The position numbers and the translations under genes are program-made. Below, piece after piece: positions 35,092-42,121 of a stretch of 64,000 bases of DNA; position 1 is the stretch's first letter, and each line of letters begins with the position of its first letter. The stretch is from JASHSH01 sp036490215 (GTDB taxonomy: Bacteria; Pseudomonadota; Alphaproteobacteria; Rhodospirillales; Magnetospirillaceae): the NCBI GenBank assembly GCA_036490215.1, contig DASXEH010000002.1, positions 1 to 64,000 of the forward strand. Reading direction: 5' to 3'. The notes under the pieces are model-generated. The model searched no databases. It was not told the DNA's origin and saw only the letters and a list, made by a program, of their open reading frames with translations.

Positions 35092-36302
35092 GCCGCGCCC
35101 CGCTTGGCAGCGAAGCCGAGCCGCCGCAACAACAGCGGCATCGTGATTCCCTGAACGACGACTGAAAACGCAACGACTGCGAAGGCGGCGATCAGAATGT
35201 CGTCACGCATCGGCATGGTGTCGGGCAGAGCCAACGCCAACGCCAGGCCAAGCGCACCACGCAGGCCACCCCACCACAGCACGTGTTGCTCGCCCAGTGG
35301 TATAGCGCGCGTACTGCCGCGGAAAATCAAACACAGCGGATAAACCGTCGCCGCGCGGCTGACGAGAACCAGCACGATGATTCCCGCAAGCGCGACCACG
35401 CCGAGATCCTTGAAGGCCACCTGCGCCGTCGCCACACCGATCAGCAGGAAGATCACCGAGTTGGCGATGAAGGCGATGAACTCCCACAGCGCGAGGACGA
35501 ATTCGCGGCGGCGGTCTTCCTGCTGCGGTTGGCGCGATGGGCGGCGATGGAGGTTGCCGACGATCAACCCGGCCACGACCGTCGCCAACACGCCGGAAAG
35601 ATGAAAATGCTCGGCCAGCAGAAACGATCCATAGGCGGTGACCCAGGTCAGTGCGCCTTCGACCAGAGGATCGGCAACGCGTCCCGCCAAAATCGTCGCG
35701 ATCGCACCCACGGCACAACCGACGGCAAGCCCGCCGCCGGCGATCACCAGCAAACTGATGGCCATGCCGCCGCCGTCGGATGTGCCGACCTGTCCCGCGA
35801 CCCAAGCCGAAGCGAGCGCGAACAGCACCGCCGCGACACCATCGTTGAACAGGCTTTCGCTTTCGACCAGAAGCCGCAGCCGCCCTTCGATGCGGTTGTC
35901 CTTGAACAGGGCGATGACGGCTACAGGGTCGGTCGCCGCGATCAGCACACCGAACACCAGCGCGGGCGGCAGCGGCCATCCCATGACGAAGACCAGACCA
36001 ACGGTCACGATCGCCGCCGCGATCACGGTGCCGGGAATCGCGAGAACCAGAACGGGCCAAAGATCGCGCCGCAGTTCCGGCCAATGGATATTGATCGCGG
36101 CTTCGAACAGAAGCGGCGGCAAGATGACGTCGAAAATGAGGTCATGAGTGAGCGCGATGCCAAAATGGACGTGCAGCAGCGCCAGCACGGCGCCGGCGAT
36201 CACCAATCCCACTGTGTAAGGCAATGCCAACCGGCGCGCGACTTGCGCGACCACAATCGCGGCAATCAGCAGGCCTATGGCGGGAGCGATGATGCCATCC
36301 AT
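35088..36302 (-). CDS. Na+/H+ antiporter, CPA1 family
   Basis: A 404-residue monovalent cation/proton antiporter with about 12 helices. The ion-binding motif is ATDPVAVIALFKD (helix 5), and ESESLFNDGVAAVLF follows, both typical of CPA1 (NhaP-like) carriers. ILPPLLFEAAINI matches the conserved helix 3 region. There is no large C-terminal cytoplasmic domain. It runs in the same direction as the Panacea-domain gene that lies 44 bases upstream, though cotranscription is unproven. Confidence 0.9.
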   Translation of the reverse strand: MDGIIAPAIGLLIAAIVVAQVARRLALPYTVGLVIAGAVLALLHVHFGIALTHDLIFDVILPPLLFEAAINIHWPELRRDLWPVLVLAIPGTVIAAAIVTVGLVFVMGWPLPPALVFGVLIAATDPVAVIALFKDNRIEGRLRLLVESESLFNDGVAAVLFALASAWVAGQVGTSDGGGMAISLLVIAGGGLAVGCAVGAIATILAGRVADPLVEGALTWVTAYGSFLLAEHFHLSGVLATVVAGLIVGNLHRRPSRQPQQEDRRREFVLALWEFIAFIANSVIFLLIGVATAQVAFKDLGVVALAGIIVLVLVSRAATVYPLCLIFRGSTRAIPLGEQHVLWWGGLRGALGLALALALPDTMPMRDDILIAAFAVVAFSVVVQGITMPLLLRRLGFAAKRGAA

Positions 36303-36346
36303 GCGCCTGTTTTACGCGGGACGGCGCAGACGGCAATCGAATTCGG

Positions 36347-36910
36347 CTATGACTTCCGGCCCGGCATCCATTTCTGGACCGAGACCGGCTTGCCCTCTTG
36401 CGACTTGAGAACCTTGGGGCGCATCACCTCGGTCACCGGCGGCGCACCCATCGCGGTGGACGCGACCGTCGCCTTCTTGCCATAGAAGCTCACCATCGCC
36501 TGCATGCTGATGATCGTGCGCGGCCCCTGCGATGCGGCTTCGCGCACTGGCGGATGGCCGGCGATCATCTTCGACAGATAATCGGTCGAGTGCTGGCCGA
36601 AGCGCCGCCAGATGCTATCGAGGAAATGGGCGGCGTCGGACGGCATCGCGATTTTCTCGAGCTCGGGCTTCTTCACCGCATAGGCGCGGAACACGTTCAC
36701 TTCGATCGGCCCGTCGCCATCGGTGACGAAGACGCTGGGCATCAGCGGGCGGTTGTTGTAGGCCACGGCGTAATAGGCCTGGGCGAGAAACATCAGCGGG
36801 TGAAGTTTGCGCGGCTGAAGATATTCGCCGTCGTTCAGCGCGCGTTCGATAAACCAATTGGCGACGTCGAAACTCGACTCAACCGCGCACGACGCCATCA
36901 CGATCCCCAC
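36347..36910 (-). CDS. Panacea-domain (SocA / DUF4065-like) protein
   Basis: A 187-residue protein. The block ERALNDGEYLQPRKLHPLMFLAQAYYAVAYNNRPLM, read with the later GPIEVNVFRAYA, matches the Panacea domain (formerly DUF4065), found in the Caulobacter proteolytic adaptor-antitoxin SocA and in many promiscuous antitoxins. The region after residue 120 has no assignment. The start may be GTG at 36910 (GGGGAAAC upstream) or ATG at 36898. A 139-codon ORF of unknown type lies 24 bases upstream on the same strand and could be a partner. Confidence 0.75.
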   Translation of the reverse strand: MGIVMASCAVESSFDVANWFIERALNDGEYLQPRKLHPLMFLAQAYYAVAYNNRPLMPSVFVTDGDGPIEVNVFRAYAVKKPELEKIAMPSDAAHFLDSIWRRFGQHSTDYLSKMIAGHPPVREAASQGPRTIISMQAMVSFYGKKATVASTAMGAPPVTEVMRPKVLKSQEGKPVSVQKWMPGRKS

Positions 36911-36934
36911 ACGTTTCCCCGCATTGCCGATCCA

Positions 36935-37354
36935 TCACGAGAACTGATTGACCACTTTGCCCTGATCGGCGAACGAACCGGACGTGACTTTCATATTGTA
37001 CTCGTAGGTGCCCACGCCCCGCTGCAGATCGGTCGGCAACATTGCCGACTGGAAGCTGCTGTCTTCTTGGAAACTCGCGCCGGCCGGATAGCTCGCGGCG
37101 GCCATCGACACGAGCGGCGTGAAGAGAATCTGCTGGCCCTTGCCCCGCAACCACTGGTCGGCATTTTGCTGACCCGTAGACAAGCCGGGATCATTCCCAG
37201 TCCGCCATTCTCCGGCCAGGTTGATAAAGGGGCTCCCGGACGCGCTCTCGATCTGGTCTGCAGATGAGAAACGTCCACCCACTCCCCCAACGCGGCCTGA
37301 AGGCGCGGAGGCTGAAGTGGGCTGAACCTGTGATGCGCTCGGCTCTATCGCCAT
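36935..37354 (-). CDS. Small protein of unknown function upstream of the Panacea gene
   Basis: A 139-residue open reading frame rich in Ser, Gly, Ala and Gln, with no signal peptide, no membrane helix and no domain I recognise. GAGGAG lies about 15 bases before the ATG, longer than ideal. The first 40 residues look disordered; the rest (INLAGEWRTGNDPG, ILFTPLVSMAAASYPAG, YEYNMKVTSGSF) looks beta-rich. Its position suggests a two-gene unit with the Panacea gene. It could be a toxin-like partner, a secreted protein, or a misprediction. Confidence 0.45.
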   Translation of the reverse strand: MAIEPSASQVQPTSASAPSGRVGGVGGRFSSADQIESASGSPFINLAGEWRTGNDPGLSTGQQNADQWLRGKGQQILFTPLVSMAAASYPAGASFQEDSSFQSAMLPTDLQRGVGTYEYNMKVTSGSFADQGKVVNQFS

Positions 37355-37536
37355 GAGCGGCCTAGAGTTCTCCTCACTTTAGATTAGTCCAATATGCATC
37401 TTAGCCCCCTGCCGGATCAGTGCAAATGGCTAGATTGGGGCGAAGGCAAATCTCTGGGGATAAGGCCGGTAGGGCCTTGAAGCAGGCTCGATTGCCTGCG
37501 GTTCGACCCACCGGAAAGGATGGGCCGGAAACGAAA

Positions 37537-37567
37537 CCGCCGCGCCCGGGATGCCCAGGCGCGGCGG
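37537..37567 (-). terminator. Rho-independent terminator of rpoH
   Basis: CCGCCGCGCC (37537-37546) pairs perfectly with GGCGCGGCGG (37558-37567). Read on the minus strand, the hairpin is followed by TTTCGTTT. It lies 20 bases after the rpoH stop. Confidence 0.85.
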
Positions 37568-37586
37568 ATCGGGTCAGAGAGGCCGT

Positions 37587-38513
37587 TTAGATGGCGGCGG
37601 CGAGACGCGGATCCGGGGCCCGATGGGCGGCGGCCTTTTTAACCGCCGCGCCGAGCTTCGTGAAGGCGCGATTCTCGATCTGCCGCACGCGTTCGCGGCT
37701 GATGTTGTAGCGCGCACCCAGCTCCTCGAGCGTCAGCGGCTCGTCGCGCAAGCGGCGTTCGGTCAGGATGTCGAGCTCACGCTCGTCCAGGACCTTCAGC
37801 CCCTCGTTGAGCCACTTGTTGCCCAGCTTCTTCTCCTCGCGATCGCCGAGCACCGACTCCTGGTCGGGACGCTCATCGACCAGCAGGTCCTGCCGCTCGA
37901 CTTCGACATCCGCAGCCACAGGGGCGTTCAGCGACGAGTCGCGCGACGAAATGCGCTGGTTCATCAACCGCACCTCGGCCTCAGGCACGTCCAGCTCGGC
38001 GGCGATCCGTTCGACGTCGTCCTGGGTCAGGCCATTGGATTCGAGGATCCTCAACTTGGCCTTCACGCGGCGCAGGTTGAAGAACAGCTTCTTATGGGCA
38101 GCCAGCGTGCCGAAGCGCACCAGTGACCAGCTGTTCAACACGTATTCGTGCAGCGCGGCCTTGATCCACCACATCGCATAGGTGGCCAGGCGGAAGCCCT
38201 TATCCGGGTCGAACTTCTTCACCGACCGCATCAGGCCGAGATTGCCTTCGCTGATCAGATCGGCGAGCGGCAGGCCGTAGTGACGGAAGCCGAGCGCCAT
38301 CTTGGCGACCAAGCGCAAGTGGCTGGTGACCATCTGATGCGCGGCTTCGACGTCCTGATGCTCCTGCCAGCGTTTGGCGAGCACGAACTCTTCCTCGGCG
38401 GTCAGCACCGGGAAACCGCGGATGTCGCGCATGTATTTGGCCAAACCACCATCGGCGCCCGACGGCACCGGCAGGGTGGAAAGAGTCCGGGTCTTGGCAG
38501 TGGTAGCAGTCAT
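37587..38513 (-). CDS. rpoH: RNA polymerase heat-shock sigma factor RpoH (sigma-32)
   Basis: A 308-residue group 3-like sigma factor that directs heat-shock transcription. Region 2 is LISEGNLGLMRSVKKFDPDKGFRLATYAMWWIKAAL, the RpoH box is HKKLFFNLRR (140-149), and region 4 is TLEELGARYNISRERVRQIENRAF. The N-terminus LAKYMRDIRGFPVLTAEEE is the usual alphaproteobacterial form. GGGGAG lies 6 bases before the ATG and is partly enclosed by a small hairpin. Many alphaproteobacteria have two rpoH genes, so a second one may exist elsewhere. Confidence 0.96.
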   Translation of the reverse strand: MTATTAKTRTLSTLPVPSGADGGLAKYMRDIRGFPVLTAEEEFVLAKRWQEHQDVEAAHQMVTSHLRLVAKMALGFRHYGLPLADLISEGNLGLMRSVKKFDPDKGFRLATYAMWWIKAALHEYVLNSWSLVRFGTLAAHKKLFFNLRRVKAKLRILESNGLTQDDVERIAAELDVPEAEVRLMNQRISSRDSSLNAPVAADVEVERQDLLVDERPDQESVLGDREEKKLGNKWLNEGLKVLDERELDILTERRLRDEPLTLEELGARYNISRERVRQIENRAFTKLGAAVKKAAAHRAPDPRLAAAI

Positions 38514-38523
38514 GGGAATCTCC

Positions 38524-38538
38524 CCTATATCAAATAGG
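38524..38538 (-). promoter_or_regulatory. Hairpin touching the rpoH ribosome site
   Basis: On the mRNA, CCTAT and ATAGG pair around a 5-base loop, and the 3' arm runs straight into the GGGGAG ribosome site. Such a weak A/U-rich stem next to the site could respond to temperature. It is short, so this is tentative. Confidence 0.25.
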
Positions 38539-38590
38539 CAAACAGACGACTGAAGCCGTCGCTCGGTGGCGGCGGACTAAGGTCTGGGCG

Positions 38591-38623
38591 CTATCCGGGA
38601 AGACTCGAGATCAAGCGGTTCAT
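38591..38623 (-). CDS. Possible 10-residue leader peptide upstream of rpoH
   Basis: ATG to TAG encodes MNRLISSLPG. A perfect GGAGG ribosome site lies 8 bases before the ATG. It sits inside the roughly 200-base rpoH leader, 77 bases before the rpoH start. Other overlapping frames exist here, so expression is unproven. Confidence 0.3.
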   Translation of the reverse strand: MNRLISSLPG

Positions 38624-38718
38624 AATCACATCCTCCATTGAGCGACATGACGATTGCCCACCCGTGAGGGCTGAGCGTTCCGCGATAGCCCCTCCGGCAC
38701 CATCGCTGAACGAGGCAG

Positions 38719-38747
38719 ACTATCTCATAGCCGACTAAAAAAGTCAA
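38719..38747 (-). promoter_or_regulatory. rpoH: Sigma-70 promoter of rpoH
   Basis: On the minus strand: TTGACT (38747-38742), a 17-base spacer, GATAGT (38724-38719). This is the best vegetative promoter seen in the window. It predicts a start near 38711 and a leader of about 198 bases. Confidence 0.65.
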
Positions 38748-39035
38748 GAATTAGGTCCTATCCGCCTAACCCTCTGATTTACATAGTCCGCTAGCCATAG
38801 TCATTCCTGAGAATATCCTATTTCAGCCCTTTGCCGGCCGCCTTGGCCGGGGCGGAACCCCAATTGCCTCTCGGGATATGTTCAAGCTATCCTCGCGGCC
38901 AGCGATCCGGTCGGGGGCGAACGGACGTGCGCCGATCCTAAACTGGCCTGATGGCCAGGAAACGGGCCCGGCGCGGGGGTCAATGACAACAAAACTCGCT
39001 CTCTATCCGGTCACCGGACAAAGGATAGGAAACCC
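38748..39035. other. Gene-free region between divergent rpoH and the PuuD-like pair
   Basis: No coding sequence is supported in this stretch. A weak plus-strand promoter TTGCCT (38864-38869), 18 bases, TATCCT (38888-38893) could serve the microprotein and PuuD-like genes. A GGCCGCCTTGGCC-type hairpin lies near 38835-38850. Confidence 0.4.
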
Positions 39036-39134
39036 ATGAAAAACCCGCTCGACTCACTGGGAAAGACCATCGTCCTGGGCGTTCTGCTCACGGTCGTGGT
39101 GGTTCTCCTGATTCACGCAATCAGCGGCGCATAA
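39036..39134 (+). CDS. 32-residue single-helix membrane microprotein
   Basis: The short reading frame starts MKNPLDSLGK, continues with one hydrophobic helix (TIVLGVLLTVVVVLLIHAI, about residues 11-29) and ends SGA. AGGATAGG lies 6-7 bases upstream of the ATG, and the stop is followed at once by AAGGAGG for the next gene, 11 bases before that ATG. Tight coupling suggests a small subunit or stabiliser of the PuuD-type membrane protein. No family is recognised. Confidence 0.6.
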   Translation: MKNPLDSLGKTIVLGVLLTVVVVLLIHAISGA

Positions 39135-39145
39135 GGAGGAAAGCC

Positions 39146-39655
39146 ATGATCGAATTCGTCTCGCATGAATGGTGGTCCTTCTTCTTCCGCTGGCTGCACA
39201 TCATTTCCGGCATCATGTGGATCGGCCATCTCTGGTATTTCAACTTCACCCAGACGCCGACGATGCCGAAGATCCCGGCCGAGCTGAAGCCCGGCGTCAC
39301 CAAATACATCCTGCCCGAAGCCTTGTTCTGGTTCCGCTGGAGCGCGATGCTGACCATCATCACCGGCCTCATCGTCGCCGCCTTCCAGGGCGAACTGCTT
39401 CAAGCGCTGACGTTGGGCATCGGCCAGAACAGCCCGCACTTCACCGCCATCGGCTTTGGCATGTGGTTCGGCATCATCATGTGGTTCAACGTCTGGTTCA
39501 TCATCTGGCCGAACCAGAAGAAGAACATGGGACTGGTCGAAGTGACGCCCGAACAGAAGGCCAAGGCGGCGCGGATCGCCGGCCTGACTTCACGGGCCAA
39601 CACACTGCTGTCGATCCCGATGCTGTACTGCATGGCATCAGTGCACGTTTACTAA
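39146..39655 (+). CDS. PuuD (DUF989)-type membrane domain protein, lacking cytochrome c
   Basis: A 169-residue integral membrane protein with about four helices. WLHIISGIMWIGHLWYFNF, EALFWFRWSAMLTIITGL and GFGMWFGIIMWFNVWFIIWPNQKK are the conserved blocks of the PuuD N-terminal domain. In Agrobacterium PuuD (a membrane urate oxidase) this domain is longer and is joined to a cytochrome c; here the C-terminal part is absent. Histidines and aromatic residues suggest haem or quinone contact, but urate oxidation is not shown. Other purine genes are absent nearby. A perfect AAGGAGG precedes the start. Confidence 0.8.
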   Translation: MIEFVSHEWWSFFFRWLHIISGIMWIGHLWYFNFTQTPTMPKIPAELKPGVTKYILPEALFWFRWSAMLTIITGLIVAAFQGELLQALTLGIGQNSPHFTAIGFGMWFGIIMWFNVWFIIWPNQKKNMGLVEVTPEQKAKAARIAGLTSRANTLLSIPMLYCMASVHVY

Positions 39656-39682
39656 GCACTGACATACAGTTGTAACGCGCGG

Positions 39683-39710
39683 AATGGGGCCGAAAGGCCC
39701 CATTCTTTTT
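39683..39710 (+). terminator. Rho-independent terminator after the PuuD-like gene
   Basis: AATGGGGCC (39683-39691), loop GAAA, GGCCCCATT (39696-39704), then CTTTTT. A 9-bp perfect stem with a stable tetraloop and a T-tract. Confidence 0.93.
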
Positions 39711-39820
39711 GGTTCCGGCACAATTGGTGTTGTCACCATTTCATTTTTCACAGGAGCTTTGCGAACTCTGCCGTTGGTCTGCCATTTTCTTGCGGCACTC
39801 TGAGGGCTAATCCGCCAAAG

Positions 39821-39842
39821 ATAAACCGCACATAAACCGCAC
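39821..39842 (+). repeat. Two perfect tandem copies of ATAAACCGCAC before sodB
   Basis: The 11-base unit occurs twice without a gap, one helical turn apart, ending 12 bases before the sodB ATG and just ahead of its GAGGA ribosome site. It may be a regulatory site in the DNA or the mRNA leader. Confidence 0.7.
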
Positions 39843-39854
39843 GAGGAACACCCT

Positions 39855-40472
39855 ATGGCACTGACCCTTCCGCCCCTGCCGTTCGACGCCAAAGCACTCG
39901 AACCGCATATGTCGGCCAACACGCTGGGCTTCCATCACGATAAGCACCACGCGGCCTATGTCACCAACTACAACAACCTGACCAAAGACACGCCCTTGGC
40001 CAACAAGCCGCTCGAAGCGGTGCTGAGCGACGTCGCCGGCGACTCGTCGAAGATCGGCATCTTCAACAACGGCGCGCAGGTTTGGAATCACACCTTCTTT
40101 TGGAACAGCCTTGCGCCCAAGGGCGGCGGCAAGCCCGGCGGGAAGATCGCCGCGAAGATCGATTCCGATCTCGGCGGCTACGAGAAGTTCGTCGAAGCCT
40201 TCAAAACCGCCGCCACAACGCAGTTTGGCAGCGGCTGGGCTTGGCTGGTGCTCGACAAGGGCAAGCTGGCGGTGACCAAGACGGCCAACGCCGACACGCC
40301 GCTGGTCCACAACCAGACCCCGCTTCTGACGCTCGACGTGTGGGAACACGCCTACTATCTGGACTTCCAGAACCGACGCCCCGACTTCGTGCAGACCTAC
40401 CTCGACCATCTGCTCAACTGGAGCTTTGCCGAGCAGAACTTCGAGAAAGCCGAGAACTCCAAAGCGGCGTAA
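39855..40472 (+). CDS. sodB: Superoxide dismutase [Fe]
   Basis: Converts superoxide to hydrogen peroxide and oxygen in the cytoplasm. The 205-residue protein has the metal ligands His27, His79, Asp161 and His165 (the last two in LTLDVWEHAYYLD). Gln75 in NNGAQVWNHTFFW and the FGSGWAWL block favour the iron form over manganese. It stands alone between two terminators, with an 11-base tandem repeat in its leader. Confidence 0.96.
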   Translation: MALTLPPLPFDAKALEPHMSANTLGFHHDKHHAAYVTNYNNLTKDTPLANKPLEAVLSDVAGDSSKIGIFNNGAQVWNHTFFWNSLAPKGGGKPGGKIAAKIDSDLGGYEKFVEAFKTAATTQFGSGWAWLVLDKGKLAVTKTANADTPLVHNQTPLLTLDVWEHAYYLDFQNRRPDFVQTYLDHLLNWSFAEQNFEKAENSKAA

Positions 40473-40481
40473 TCGAAGACC

Positions 40482-40563
40482 CGTCATTGCGAGGAGCAAC
40501 GCGACGAAGCAATCCAGGACCGAGACACGGTCCTGGATTGCTTCGCTAACGCTCACCATGACG
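40482..40563. repeat. Palindromic repeat CGTCATTGCGAG... (family B, copy 1)
   Basis: An 82-base element downstream of sodB. Inside it, GAAGCAATCCAGGAC pairs with its near-complement GTCCTGGATTGCTTC. The outer ends are CGTCATTGCGAG and CATGACG. A second copy lies at 60947-61027. Elements of this kind are common between genes in alphaproteobacteria. Confidence 0.85.
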
Positions 40564-40576
40564 ACAACAAGGAAGT

Positions 40577-40602
40577 AACGGGGCTGTAAGGCCCCGTTGT
40601 TA
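40577..40602. terminator. Hairpin terminator between convergent sodB and Mth938-like gene
   Basis: AACGGGGC (40577-40584) and GCCCCGTT (40591-40598) form an 8-bp stem, followed on the plus strand by GTTATTT. It lies between two convergent genes. Confidence 0.75.
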
Positions 40603-40604
40603 TT

Positions 40605-40982
40605 TCAGGTAATCGCGATCAGGGCCGCGGCGACGCGGCGGTCTTCCGACATCAGCACGTTGTAGGTGCGGCAGGCCGCGCCCGTATCCATGGCATCGAC
40701 CATGATGCCGAGTGCGCGGAAATGGGCCCGCAGCGGCGCGGGCATCAGCAGCATCTTGGCGCCCGTACCGATCAGCAGGATCTCGACCTTGGGGTCGGCG
40801 GTGGCGACTTCGGTCAGACTTTCAGCGGTGGTTGCATCGAACGATGCGACCGGCCAGGCGAGCGTGCGGTCGGGAAACACCAGCACCGAACCTTCGTGGC
40901 GCGTGCTGGCGATACGAAACCCGCTCGAGCCATAGCCCTGGATGATCTGCTTGCCGAGGGGAATCTGCGGGGTGACGTCCAT
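40605..40982 (-). CDS. Mth938-like domain protein (DUF498)
   Basis: A 125-residue protein of the Mth938/NDUFAF3 fold. Family features: IIQGYGSSGFRIA near the start, LLIGTGAKMLLMPAPLRAHFRALGI in the middle, and AMDTGAACRTYNVLMSEDRRVAAALI near the end. Human NDUFAF3 is a complex I assembly factor, and a related role is often suggested in alphaproteobacteria, but it is unproven. It is regularly found beside secDF in this class, as here; a family A repeat separates it from secF. Confidence 0.9.
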   Translation of the reverse strand: MDVTPQIPLGKQIIQGYGSSGFRIASTRHEGSVLVFPDRTLAWPVASFDATTAESLTEVATADPKVEILLIGTGAKMLLMPAPLRAHFRALGIMVDAMDTGAACRTYNVLMSEDRRVAAALIAIT

Positions 40983-41012
40983 CGCTTAGAGATAGCGCAT
41001 GCCCCTCCATCC

Positions 41013-41151
41013 GTCACCCCGGAAGCGCGTAGCGCTATCCGGGGTCCAGCCGCGAGCGATAGCGAGCATATGAGTCAAGGGAAGGCGCTTCGCGCGACTG
41101 TCTCCTGGATTCCGGATCAGCGTTCGCTAACGCTCACTTGTCCGGAATGAC
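41013..41151. repeat. Composite palindromic repeat (family A, second long copy)
   Basis: A 139-base element, GTCACCCCGGA ... TCCGGAATGAC, between the Mth938-like gene and secF. The ends and flanks match the element at 9989-10133 nearly base for base; the centre differs in sequence and length. Confidence 0.85.
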
Positions 41152-41166
41152 GAGTCCGGGAAACGG

Positions 41167-42102
41167 TTACGGCTTGGCGTTCGCCGCCGAGGCCGGGGCA
41201 TCGGTTTTGATGAAATGGGCGCGGGTGGCGCCCAGCCACATCACGATCGGGCTCGAGACCAGCACCGATGAATAGATGCCGAACAGAATGCCGATGGTGA
41301 GGGCCAACGCAAAGTTGTGCAGCGTCTCGCCGCCGAAGAACAGCATGGAGAGCACCACCATTTCCGTGCAGCCATGGGTGATGATGGTGCGCGACATCGT
41401 GGCCGTGATCGCATTGTTGATGATCTCGGCCACGCCCGCTTTCTTGAACTTGCGGAAGTTCTCGCGGATTCGATCGAACACGACCACCGACTCGTTGACC
41501 GAATAGCCCAGCACCGACAGCACGGCAGCCAGAACGGTCAGCGAGAACTCCCATTGGAAGAACGCGAAGAAGCCGAGAATGATCACCACGTCGTGCATGT
41601 TGGCGATGATCGCCGCCAGCGCGAAACGCCATTCGAAGCGGAAGGCCAGATAGGCCATGATGCCGATACACACCAAGGCCAGCGCGATGGTGCCGTCTGT
41701 CACCAATTCGCTGCCGACCTGCGGACCAATGAACTCGACACGGCGCAGTTCGATCTGCTGGCCGCCGCTCTGCAGAGCCGACATCACCTTATTCGAGACC
41801 TGCGCGCTCGACTCGCCCTGGGTCAGCGGCAAGCGGATGATCAGATCCTCCGAGGTGCCGAAGTTCTGTACCGAGGACTTGGTGATTCCGGCCTTTTCCA
41901 GCGTGCCCTGCGCCTGGCCCGGATCAACCGACTGCGCGTAGTGCACTTCGATCACCGTGCCGCCGGTGAATTCGACGCTGAAGTTCAGCCCGCGCGTAAC
42001 CAGGAAAAAGACCGACAGCAGGAACGTCACCAGCGAAATGATCGTGGTGGTCCTGGCGTAGGACATGAACGGAATATCGCGCTTGATCCGGAAGAATTCC
42101 AT
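41167..42102 (-). CDS. secF: Protein translocase subunit SecF
   Basis: With SecD it uses the proton gradient to drive late steps of Sec export. The 311-residue protein has six helices, the periplasmic SVEFTGGTVIEV block, and the conserved translocase motifs FEWRFALAAIIANMHDVVIILG and LGYSVNESVVVFDRIRENFR. The start at 42102 (MEFFRIKRDIPF) is the family's usual N-terminus; a longer frame upstream overlaps secD and is rejected. It lies 19 bases downstream of secD. Confidence 0.95.
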   Translation of the reverse strand: MEFFRIKRDIPFMSYARTTTIISLVTFLLSVFFLVTRGLNFSVEFTGGTVIEVHYAQSVDPGQAQGTLEKAGITKSSVQNFGTSEDLIIRLPLTQGESSAQVSNKVMSALQSGGQQIELRRVEFIGPQVGSELVTDGTIALALVCIGIMAYLAFRFEWRFALAAIIANMHDVVIILGFFAFFQWEFSLTVLAAVLSVLGYSVNESVVVFDRIRENFRKFKKAGVAEIINNAITATMSRTIITHGCTEMVVLSMLFFGGETLHNFALALTIGILFGIYSSVLVSSPIVMWLGATRAHFIKTDAPASAANAKP

Positions 42103-42121
42103 CGAGGTAGCGCCTATCCCG

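Noticed and set aside
37440..37520. tRNA-like GGTTCGACCC sequence downstream of rpoH
   Set aside because: The flanking bases do not form a T-arm or acceptor stem and no anticodon arm is found at the right distance.
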